The notes under the pieces are model-generated. The model was not told where the DNA came from. It did no database searches and worked only from the letters and a program-made list of their open reading frames with translations. This document shows positions 21,626-29,485 of a DNA stretch of 64,000 bases, one piece after another (position 1 is the first letter of the stretch; every line of letters starts with the position of its first letter). The DNA is from Cohaesibacter sp. Lineage in GTDB: Bacteria; Pseudomonadota; Alphaproteobacteria; Rhizobiales; Cohaesibacteraceae. The stretch lies in NCBI GenBank assembly GCA_025210795.1, contig JAOAQZ010000016.1:1-64000 (forward strand), written 5' to 3'. The translations under genes and the position numbers were made by a program.

Positions 21626-22212
21626 TCTCCACCTCCAATAATACCGTGATCAGATGCAGCCTTGAAGTCCTTGGCGTCAGGGTCATCATCCCCGTCCTTA
21701 TCCCCCGGCTGCTCGCCTTTCAAAAGCTCGCCAAACAATTGGCCAACCACAATCATCTGCACCAGAACGCAAACAAGAAAAATGGCAGCGACCAGAAACC
21801 AGACAGGCCAGATTTTAACGCCCAGAAGCCATGTCACTTCGCCGGTTTCAAACACGCTGACCGCATGCAGCGCCACTTGCCAGAAAATCAGCCCCATAAC
21901 CCCAAGGGCAATGACATGGCCGAAAAAGTCGAGCGCTGCGCCAGCCGCGCGCGCGGGAAAGATATTGCCCAAAAACTGCACCGAGACATGATGGCGCTCT
22001 AGAAGGGAGGCGGGGAAACAGGCTGTTGCCGAAAAAATGATAGATAAATCAAGAATATCGGAAAAGCCGGGAATAGGCACACCGAACAATTCGCGACCGA
22101 TGATGTCGAGAATTGTGATGATCGAAAATCCCACGATCCCGGTCAAACCAATGATGGCGATCAAGCGGGTCAATTGGGCAACCGAGAGAGCGCTGGTCAT
22201 AGGCACGGGCAT
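21622..22212 (-). CDS. dctQ: TRAP transporter small permease (DctQ)
   Basis: 196-residue protein with four hydrophobic segments, the small membrane subunit of the TRAP system, followed by a charged C-terminal tail rich in Asp (about residues 165-190). Start is uncertain: ATG 22212 lies only 2 bases after AGGAGG, while an ATG at 22200 lies 14 bases after it. Between dctP and dctM, as usual. Confidence 0.88.
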   Translation of the reverse strand: MPVPMTSALSVAQLTRLIAIIGLTGIVGFSIITILDIIGRELFGVPIPGFSDILDLSIIFSATACFPASLLERHHVSVQFLGNIFPARAAGAALDFFGHVIALGVMGLIFWQVALHAVSVFETGEVTWLLGVKIWPVWFLVAAIFLVCVLVQMIVVGQLFGELLKGEQPGDKDGDDDPDAKDFKAASDHGIIGGGE

Positions 22213-22271
22213 ATCCTCCTGGCAAAAAAAGGGCGGCGCGGATCAAAAGCTCCGCGCCGCCGCAAAGATGG

Positions 22272-23312
22272 TTATTTGGCTGCGCGCACTTCGTCGCGAA
22301 GGGTCAGCATTTCGCGATACAGATTCACGCCTGCATCATTTTTTGTATCCCATTTGGCTTCGATGCCGGACATTTTGCCGCGAACTTCGTCAAGCTGCTC
22401 ATCGCTCCATTTGCCAACATTATGCTTGCTGTCCTTGGACAACTTGGCGCGGGCTTCTTCAATCTGCTTGTCAAGATTGGTGTTGAGCATATCGGTGAAC
22501 CAGGTGCCGCGATATTTATCAAGCGCTGCTTTTGCTTTGGCTGGCAGAGCATCATATTTGGCTTTATTCATCGGGAAGATCACAGCAACATTGCCAAGAG
22601 GCACATTGATGATGTGATTTTTGACAGCATCCGCAATGCGGAAATTGATGAGGTTGCCATCATCCATCAAAGAGCCATCCAGCACGCGGCGGGAGATGTT
22701 TTCGGCAATTTTGGTGGCAGAAATGCCGCCGATCGGAATGCCGCCCATGCGCTTGATGATATCAACCTGAGTTGGACCACCGGCGCGGATTTTCTTGCCC
22801 TTGATGTCAGAAGGAGAAGCAATTTCCTTGTTGGCATGCATGGTGTATGGACCCACTTCGATAATGCCCATCAGCTCGAACTTGTCAAAGCCGGTCAGAA
22901 GACCCTTGTCATACATTTTCTGGGCGGTTAGGCCCGCTTCGCGGCTATTGTCAAACACGAATGGAAGCTCGAACAATTCCAGCTCTTTAAAGCGGCCCGG
23001 CGTATAGGCTGCAACGATCTCGGCAATATCAACAACCCCGTCTTCAACCAGCTTGAGCTGGGTTGCAGGATTGGAGCCAAGGGTGCCACCGGGATAATGC
23101 TCGATCTTGAGCGTGCCTTCAGAGGCTTCTTCTACCGCTTTGATGAAAGCTGGAACCGTTACGCGGTTGTTGATGCTTTTGGGAGAGACAAAGCTGGCAA
23201 ATTTCAGCACGGTGACATCCTGCGCCATGGACGGAGCAGTAAAGCAAACACCAACGGCCAGTGCCGCAGACGCCGCCAGTTTCGCAAGATTGGATTTGAA
23301 GGTGCTTTTCAT
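22272..23312 (-). CDS. dctP: TRAP transporter solute-binding protein (DctP)
   Basis: 346-residue periplasmic binding protein. The ATG at 23312 gives a clear Sec signal peptide (basic KSTFKSNLAK, hydrophobic core, cleavage near PSMAQD); an in-frame upstream start would place the signal internally. The GKKIRAGGPTQ segment carries the Arg that usually contacts the substrate carboxylate. The ligand cannot be read from sequence; the nearby CoA-transferase and acyl-CoA dehydrogenases suggest a carboxylic acid. Confidence 0.9.
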   Translation of the reverse strand: MKSTFKSNLAKLAASAALAVGVCFTAPSMAQDVTVLKFASFVSPKSINNRVTVPAFIKAVEEASEGTLKIEHYPGGTLGSNPATQLKLVEDGVVDIAEIVAAYTPGRFKELELFELPFVFDNSREAGLTAQKMYDKGLLTGFDKFELMGIIEVGPYTMHANKEIASPSDIKGKKIRAGGPTQVDIIKRMGGIPIGGISATKIAENISRRVLDGSLMDDGNLINFRIADAVKNHIINVPLGNVAVIFPMNKAKYDALPAKAKAALDKYRGTWFTDMLNTNLDKQIEEARAKLSKDSKHNVGKWSDEQLDEVRGKMSGIEAKWDTKNDAGVNLYREMLTLRDEVRAAK

Positions 23313-23755
23313 TCGTTTTTCCCTTGATTGCAAAAGTGATGGGCACGCAATTTTGCGCATTTTCGTTGGCCCAATAATCGTCGCGGCAAGGGAAAAGATG
23401 TAAATACTTTTTGCAAAAGTTGGCCATAGCTTATTCTGAAGGTTCGCAGAGAACCCTCTTACAACAAGCCATATCCATTTGAAACATATATATTTTCAAT
23501 CTAGAGACTGTGATATCAATATAATCGAAGCGTCATCGCTTTTGCCCTTTTCCTCCCCTGTTTTACGCCCGGATCTGCATCAAAGACCTGGCAAGTGATG
23601 CCCATTTTCGTATTTTTCTCATCCCGCGAGCCTTAAGGATGGCAACCACAAGAGGCTGCCATCCCTAACGCAAGGGAAGACGGCAAAGAGCTGCAAGCAC
23701 CTTTATCACAGCTCTTTACTGGCAAATTCAAAAACACGCGCAAAGGCTTTTGGCC
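23313..23755. promoter_or_regulatory. 443-bp gap upstream of the TRAP operon
   Basis: No gene is seen. It holds the inverted repeat TTGAAA...TTTCAA (23479-23499) in an AT-rich patch, a candidate operator/promoter for dctP. It also holds a hairpin GGATGGCA/TGCCATCC (23637-23664) lying 92 bp past the ABC permease stop, which may end the ABC operon although no T run follows. Confidence 0.4.
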
Positions 23756-24496
23756 CTAAGCCCGCGCTTCTTTTGCCTCCCCTCCCACCAGGCCGATGGC
23801 TGCATCCAGCACAATGGCGATTAGCGCCACCATAATGCCCCCTTGCAGCACAAAGGCCATATTGTCGGTCAAAAGACCGGCAATGATCACTTCGCCCAAC
23901 CCCTTGGCTGCCACCGTTGAGCCAATTGTGGCGGTGCCGATATTAATCACGGTGCTGATGCGCACGCCGGCCACGATCACCGGCAGAGCCAAGGGCAGTT
24001 CGACCTGAAGCAATCGCTGACGACGCGACAGACCCATTCCGCGCGCAGCCTCCAGAATGGGGGCAGGCACCTGCTGAAGGCCGGTGATGGTATTTTCAAA
24101 AATCGGCAAAACCCCGTAAAGAAAGAGCGCAATCAATGTCGGCTCCATGCCAAAGCCCACTGCGGGGACCGCCAGCGCCAGAACAGCAACAGGCGGGAAG
24201 GTCTGGCCCAGATTGGCCAGAGCCTTGGCAAGGGGCAAAAATTCCTTGCCTGCAGGGCGGGTGACGAAAATGCCAAAGGCGATGGAGACAATGATGGCGG
24301 CAACGCTTGCCAACAGCACCGTGAGCAAATGCCAGCCAACCAGATTTAGATAGCTATCACGGGTATAGATGGGCGGGGCGTCATTATTGGTAAAGGCTGA
24401 AAAAAAGCTGCTAAAGGCAGAAATATCAACCACCATCCAGACAAGAAGCCCAAGAGCGAGCGCCGGAAAAGCCAGTTTCAAGCTGTTTTGAGACAT
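23756..24496 (-). CDS. Osmoprotectant-type ABC permease 2
   Basis: 246-residue membrane subunit of the OpuC/ProW permease family, with a conserved EAARGMGLSRRQRL coupling loop and about six hydrophobic segments. ATG at 24496 overlaps the ATPase stop by one base (TGATG); a GTG one codon earlier is less likely. Last gene of the four-gene importer. The family carries quaternary amines and related zwitterions, and the ergothioneine importer EgtUV of Gram-positive bacteria belongs to it. Confidence 0.88.
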   Translation of the reverse strand: MSQNSLKLAFPALALGLLVWMVVDISAFSSFFSAFTNNDAPPIYTRDSYLNLVGWHLLTVLLASVAAIIVSIAFGIFVTRPAGKEFLPLAKALANLGQTFPPVAVLALAVPAVGFGMEPTLIALFLYGVLPIFENTITGLQQVPAPILEAARGMGLSRRQRLLQVELPLALPVIVAGVRISTVINIGTATIGSTVAAKGLGEVIIAGLLTDNMAFVLQGGIMVALIAIVLDAAIGLVGGEAKEARA

Positions 24497-25458
24497 CACA
24501 TCCGCGCCCCTTTTTCAACCACCTGATCAAGGCTGATATGCCCCACTTCCAGCCCCTGCTCATCCAGCACCGGCAGGGAATGGGATTTGTCCCACATCAG
24601 GCGGCACAGGGCATCGCGCAAATTGTCCTGCGGGTTTAGATGCGCCTCGGGTGCCTTGGCACCTTCCTTCGCCTCGTGCTGCGCTTCGGCGCTCATCACA
24701 TCTTTAACATGGGTGAGCGTTAAAAGCCGCAAGGAACGATCCACCCCGCCAACCAGATTTTTAACAAAGCCTTCGCGGGGGTTGCGCAACAGATCTTCAG
24801 GATCTGTCATTTGCAACAGCTCCCCCTGATCCATCACCGCAATGACATCGCCCATCTTGACCGCCTCTTCCATGTCATGGGTGACCATGATGAGGGTGAT
24901 GCCCAGCTGCTTTTGAATGCGCAGCATTTCATCCTGCAAATGCTCACGCGTGATGGGATCAAGCGCCCCGAAGGGCTCATCCATCAATAAAAGCTCGGGC
25001 TTTGCCGCAAGGGCGCGGGCCACACCTACCCGCTGCTGCTGGCCACCAGAAAGCTGCTGGGGATATTTATGGGCGAAGGTGTCATAGTCGAGATGGAACA
25101 GCTCAAGCAATTCGCGCACCCGCTCCGCAATCGCCTCGCCGGACCAGCCCAGAAGGCGCGGCACGGTGGCGATATTGTCAAAAATAGTGCGATGGGGGAA
25201 CAGACCGATCCCCTGGATTGCATAGCCGATGCGGCGGCGCAATTGCTCACCGGGGATGGAGGTTACATCCTCGCCATTGATCAGGATCTTGCCGCTTGTG
25301 GGTTCGATCAGGCGGTTGATCATGCGCAAAGTGGTGGATTTGCCACTGCCCGATGTGCCCACCAGCATGCAGAACTGGCCTGCCTCGACCTTGAAGGATA
25401 CATCATTGACCGCAAGGGATGCGCCAAAGCGTTTGCTGAGATTTTGAATTTCAATCAT
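24496..25458 (-). CDS. Osmoprotectant-type ABC ATP-binding protein with CBS-like tail
   Basis: 320-residue ATPase. Walker A is GTSGSGKST, the signature is LSGGQQQRVG, and Walker B is LLLMDEPFGALD. The C-terminal 70 residues resemble a single CBS repeat, as in OpuCA/ProV, which in that family senses ionic strength or nucleotides. Overlaps the upstream permease gene by 4 bp. Confidence 0.92.
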   Translation of the reverse strand: MIEIQNLSKRFGASLAVNDVSFKVEAGQFCMLVGTSGSGKSTTLRMINRLIEPTSGKILINGEDVTSIPGEQLRRRIGYAIQGIGLFPHRTIFDNIATVPRLLGWSGEAIAERVRELLELFHLDYDTFAHKYPQQLSGGQQQRVGVARALAAKPELLLMDEPFGALDPITREHLQDEMLRIQKQLGITLIMVTHDMEEAVKMGDVIAVMDQGELLQMTDPEDLLRNPREGFVKNLVGGVDRSLRLLTLTHVKDVMSAEAQHEAKEGAKAPEAHLNPQDNLRDALCRLMWDKSHSLPVLDEQGLEVGHISLDQVVEKGARM

Positions 25459-26621
25459 TGCTGTCTCCCGTTAAGGTGCGCGATGACGCTGTCCATCAGA
25501 ACAGCGGCCGAAAAGGCCAGATAAAGAGTGGGAAGAGCGCCCAGAATCACAAGCTCGGTTGCGGTCTGGTTGAGGCCCTTGAAGATATAGGTGCCAAAGC
25601 CGCCCCCGCCGATCAGGCCAGCCACGGCCACAATGCCGATATTCTGGATAAGCACGATGCGGATACCGGTGAGCATTACCGGCATGGCAAGCGGCAATTC
25701 CACCTGAAACAATCGCTGGCGGCGCGACAGGCCCATGCCGCGAGCCGCTTCCAGAACGGATGGCTCCAGCTTGTCAAAGCCCACCGCCGTATTGGCAACA
25801 ATCGGCAACAGCGAATAAAAGAACAACGCCACAATGGCAGGCGCTGCCCCGATACCGCGAATACCCATATCCGCAAGCACAGGATAATTGGCCGCGATAT
25901 AGCCAAGCGGGATCATCAAAATGCCGAACATGGCAAGGGATGGCACCGTCTGCAAAATATTGAGGACGGGAAAAGAAATAGCCCGCACGACAGAAGAGCG
26001 GTGGGCGCGAATGCCAAGGGGCACGCCAATAAGGATGGCTGGCAACAGGCTGCCGAGCGAGAGCATGATATGCCGCCCGGCCTGAGACCAGAAGGCCGAC
26101 TGGTTCTTATATTCTTTGAGCAGCGATAGCCCGTCCCAATGGCCGGATTTTAAAAGCGCCGCCAACAGCGCCGACAAGCCGCACAGGGTCACCACCCGCA
26201 TAACGGGCGTGGCCTTCAGCGCCACCAGCGCATCGGCCAGCAACAGGCCAAGGGCAAGGCAGGCCACCCAGAAGCCGCTGCCAATGGCGGCGCGCGCAAA
26301 GGGATTGCCTTTGGGAATAATCAACTCGCCGCCGCTGCCTGCAAGCCAGAACAGGGCCACAAGCCCCACAATGGCAGCGCCAAGGCGAAAAGAGGCGGCA
26401 AGGCGTGCCATGGCCACAAAGGCAAGCAACGAGAAGCCCAGCAAAATGGCCAAAGCCTGAGGGGGGGGGAAGATTTCAAGCAGCAAGCGCCCCTCGCCTG
26501 AGGAAATGCGGTTGGGCTGGAAATTCAGCACCGGCAGCACCAAAAGGGCAAGGAACAGAAGGACACTGGCAAAGGTGCCCAATTTATCAAGGCGAGACAG
26601 CATCGATGCAGCAACTGGCAT
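25455..26621 (-). CDS. Osmoprotectant-type ABC permease 1 with long N-terminal membrane region
   Basis: 388-residue permease. The C-terminal 200 residues are the ProW-type core, with the same EAARGMGLSRRQRL loop as the second permease. The N-terminal 170 residues add several extra hydrophobic segments. The ATG at 26621 is chosen because GGGAGG lies 6 bases before it; an in-frame TTG 42 bases upstream is rejected. Two unequal permeases suggest a heterodimeric channel. Confidence 0.88.
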   Translation of the reverse strand: MPVAASMLSRLDKLGTFASVLLFLALLVLPVLNFQPNRISSGEGRLLLEIFPPPQALAILLGFSLLAFVAMARLAASFRLGAAIVGLVALFWLAGSGGELIIPKGNPFARAAIGSGFWVACLALGLLLADALVALKATPVMRVVTLCGLSALLAALLKSGHWDGLSLLKEYKNQSAFWSQAGRHIMLSLGSLLPAILIGVPLGIRAHRSSVVRAISFPVLNILQTVPSLAMFGILMIPLGYIAANYPVLADMGIRGIGAAPAIVALFFYSLLPIVANTAVGFDKLEPSVLEAARGMGLSRRQRLFQVELPLAMPVMLTGIRIVLIQNIGIVAVAGLIGGGGFGTYIFKGLNQTATELVILGALPTLYLAFSAAVLMDSVIAHLNGRQQ

Positions 26622-26728
26622 GCCAGCCTCCCTTTCTATCAAAATGGAAGAGACAGATCGCAAGATCGGGCAAAGAAACTCTTGTCTTCGCCCTCTCTTT
26701 GGCTGATGCGAGGATCAGGACGGGTTGA

Positions 26729-27643
26729 TTATTTCAAAAAGCCTTTTTCCTCAAGATAGGAGCGCGCAACATCGCGCGGCGCTTCTCCGCCAATGGCAAT
26801 GCGGGCATTGAGCATTTGCAGATTTTCAAGGGTGAAAGAAGCAAAGATCGGGTCAAGAATGGTCTCGATCTTTGGGTTCTTTTTCAACACCTCTTCGCGC
26901 ACCAGAACACTTGGCGCATAAACCGGCTGGACACCCTTGTCATCTTCCATCACCACAAGGCCAACAGCGGAAATGGCACCATCTGTGCCGTAAACCATGG
27001 CGGTGTTGGTGCCATCAGTCTGCTCGGCTGCGGCCTTGATGGTGGCCGCTGTGTTGCCGCCGGAGAGAACCAGAAGCTGGTCATTGCCGAGCGTAAAATC
27101 ATAAGTGCGCTGGAAAGAGGGCAGCACCGCATCATTGGAGACAAATTCAGACGACGCTGCAAGCTTGATCGCGCCGCCACCTTTTACAAAAGCGCCAAAG
27201 TCGGACATGGTTTTCAGCTTGCCCTCATCAGCAATTTCCTTGCGCACGGCAAGGGCCCATGTGTTGTTGGCATTGGCCGGTTTGAGCCAGACAATCTTGT
27301 TGGCATCATAATCCAGCGTCTTGGCCATCTCATAGCCCTTGGCAAAATCCTTCCAGACATCGAGATCTGCCTTGTTATGAAAGAAGGCCGCATTGCCGGT
27401 ATAGTCGGGATAAAGGTCAATCTCGCCTGCCAGAAGGGCCTTGCGCACAACGGGCGTGCCGCCAAGCTGCAGGCGGTCTTCTACTTCAAAACCGCCATCC
27501 TTGAGCGCCAGATAAAGGATATTGCCCAACAGGCCCCCTTCATTGTCAATCTTGGAGGAAACGGTGAGCTTCTCGGCGGCAAGACTGGAGCCTGCCATAA
27601 GCACAGACAGAGCAAAGGCTGCTGACTTTACGAGTTCTTTCAT
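26729..27643 (-). CDS. Quaternary-amine-type ABC solute-binding protein
   Basis: 304-residue periplasmic binding protein of the OpuCC/OsmF group. The ATG at 27643, with AAGGGA upstream, starts a Sec signal peptide cleaved near SSLAAEK. The DLYPDYTGN motif is typical of the family. Family ligands are glycine betaine, choline, carnitine or similar cations; ergothioneine is itself a histidine betaine. Placement 187 bp after the ammonia-lyase paralog, and before the two permeases and ATPase, points to import of that lyase's substrate. Ligand is inferred. Confidence 0.88.
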   Translation of the reverse strand: MKELVKSAAFALSVLMAGSSLAAEKLTVSSKIDNEGGLLGNILYLALKDGGFEVEDRLQLGGTPVVRKALLAGEIDLYPDYTGNAAFFHNKADLDVWKDFAKGYEMAKTLDYDANKIVWLKPANANNTWALAVRKEIADEGKLKTMSDFGAFVKGGGAIKLAASSEFVSNDAVLPSFQRTYDFTLGNDQLLVLSGGNTAATIKAAAEQTDGTNTAMVYGTDGAISAVGLVVMEDDKGVQPVYAPSVLVREEVLKKNPKIETILDPIFASFTLENLQMLNARIAIGGEAPRDVARSYLEEKGFLK

Positions 27644-27830
27644 GGTTTGATCCCTTGGATAATTTAGGCATGACAGCAAAGCCATCACGCAAGTTTTCTA
27701 TGGTGATTGGTAAGATGGGTGGCGGGGATGCCCCTCTTTGAGCGGGCAGATCTACGCCTGTAGCACGGGCCGGTGGACGCTCTATGTCTTCTTTCCGGCG
27801 TCGTTGGTAAGACTTAGAGACATTGCATTG

Positions 27831-29369
27831 CTAGGCCCGCCCTTTTTCCCAGATGTCGAACGGATAGGCCGCAGCAAGGCCGTCAATCCAGTTGTCATCG
27901 ACCAGCAATTGCTCGGCCATAATAAAGTCCGAGGAATAGAGCCGGTCATCATCAATGGGCGGCAATTCAGCCTCAAGGCGCTTGAAAATCTCACCAGCGA
28001 GGCCGCCAAGCGCATCATCAAGACCGCGCAAATGGCAGGCCTGACGGGCCACAAAGGCCTCATGGGCAATCAGCTTGCCCCACAGATCGATCTGGCGCTC
28101 AAGCTTGCGGGTGATCAGCGGCAGGAAGGTCTCCTCATCTTCCATGCCGTCAGCAACCGTTACATTGACCAGCGAGGCTGGCGAGCTTTCATCAACGATC
28201 GAGGCAAACAGATCCACCGCCTGCTTGACCGGCGGACCAAAGGCCAGCACCGCCCCGTCATGGGGGGTGAGATTGCGCGACAGGCCCGTCAGCTCACGCC
28301 GCCCCATGGCAATGATGCGATTGAGCATATTGCGGCTGATATGGCTGATATTGAGCTGCAGCGACTGGAGCGACAGGGTAAGGCGCTGGGGGAGCGACCG
28401 GCCCGATGTGATCAGCGAGCCATTGAGCACAACAGGATTATCATCGCTGTTATTCATGGTCTCGCGGGTGACGTCTCCGGCATGGATGAGGCTTTCAAGC
28501 GCCGCCCCATAGACCTGAATAGCACAGCGATATGATAGCGGATCATGCACCCGGTTCGGCTCTTGCCAGGCATCGCGCGCAAAAGCGGTAAGCAGGAAAT
28601 CTGCCATGGGTCGGGTTAGCCCATCTTCTGCGTGACTGGCTGCAAGCCATGGCTGGCGCGAGGCAGAAAAGCCTGCATTTGAAAGGCCCAGCACGGCGAT
28701 TGAGAGGTAAAAGAGGCGGAAGATCCGGCTCAGCAGCAAAGCCGAGCGGGCAACCGAGGTGGCATTGGAGCTAACCAGCGCCAATCCTTCCTTGGATTGC
28801 GGCTGATAGACGCTAAGGCCCGCTTTTGCCAAGGCCTCATCGGCTGGCAGGCGCTCCCCGTGATAATAAGCAAAGCCTTCCCCCACCAGAACAGCCCCGA
28901 TCTGGCCCATCAGGCCAATATCAGCACAGCCAAGCGAGCCGATGGGCCGCACTTCGGGGATGACATCACAATCAAGCAAGTCCTGCATGGCCTTGAGCAT
29001 TTTGGGATGAATGCCCGCCTGCCCCGTCAGCGAAGAATTGATGCGCAGCACGATGGCGGCACGCACATCTTCCTCCTTTAGCGGTGTGCCAATGGCAAAG
29101 TGATGGGCCCGCAGCAGTCTTTTGTTAAAATCATGCACCATGTCGTCATCAACACGGCAATCCTTAAAGGCCCCCACAGAGGTGGTTACACCATATGCGG
29201 GAAGTCCTTGCGCCATTGTCTCTTCTACCGCGCGGCGAGCAGCGGCAACAATATCCAAAGATCCGGGTGCATGGCGAATGCGGCTTGCGCCAGAGGCCGC
29301 AGCCTCCAATTGCATCAGGGACAGGGAACACCCGTCAACTTCAATTTCAGAATGATAAATCTTCTGCAC
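27831..29369 (-). CDS. Histidine ammonia-lyase paralog lacking the MIO triad, probable ergothionase
   Basis: 512-residue member of the aromatic amino acid lyase family. The Tyr loop is kept (LPAYGVTTSVG, Tyr59; HutH has [10 protein letters not shown]). The Ala-Ser-Gly triad that cyclises to the MIO cofactor in HutH ([11 protein letters not shown]) reads GSLGCADIGLM here, with Cys148-Ala149-Asp150, so MIO cannot form. The NGTQ motif is replaced by SNAT. Ergothionase eliminates trimethylamine from ergothioneine to give thiourocanate and, as I recall, works by acid/base catalysis without MIO, which fits. Start is GTG at 29369 with only a weak ribosome site. It is divergent from a two-HTH LysR gene. 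Confidence 0.78.
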   Translation of the reverse strand: MQKIYHSEIEVDGCSLSLMQLEAAASGASRIRHAPGSLDIVAAARRAVEETMAQGLPAYGVTTSVGAFKDCRVDDDMVHDFNKRLLRAHHFAIGTPLKEEDVRAAIVLRINSSLTGQAGIHPKMLKAMQDLLDCDVIPEVRPIGSLGCADIGLMGQIGAVLVGEGFAYYHGERLPADEALAKAGLSVYQPQSKEGLALVSSNATSVARSALLLSRIFRLFYLSIAVLGLSNAGFSASRQPWLAASHAEDGLTRPMADFLLTAFARDAWQEPNRVHDPLSYRCAIQVYGAALESLIHAGDVTRETMNNSDDNPVVLNGSLITSGRSLPQRLTLSLQSLQLNISHISRNMLNRIIAMGRRELTGLSRNLTPHDGAVLAFGPPVKQAVDLFASIVDESSPASLVNVTVADGMEDEETFLPLITRKLERQIDLWGKLIAHEAFVARQACHLRGLDDALGGLAGEIFKRLEAELPPIDDDRLYSSDFIMAEQLLVDDNWIDGLAAAYPFDIWEKGRA

Positions 29370-29485
29370 GGTGGGATCTTTCTGGTCTTCATCTTCGATA
29401 TCCCGACCTTAGGATTGCTTTTTGGAAAACATTCTATACCTTTTAGTAAATACTATATGTCAAAAGCAAAATTGAATGGTATATC
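29370..29485. promoter_or_regulatory. Divergent promoter of the lyase paralog and LysR gene
   Basis: AT-rich 116-bp region. TAGTA-AA-TACTA (29444-29455) is a perfect palindrome of the T-N11-A LysR type. TATACC (29435-29440) and GGTATA (29478-29483) form a wider inverted repeat around it. These are candidate binding sites for the divergent regulator. Confidence 0.5.

Noticed and set aside
27831..29369. Calling this gene a second hutH
   Set aside because: The MIO triad Ala-Ser-Gly is absent, so ordinary histidine ammonia-lyase chemistry is not possible.
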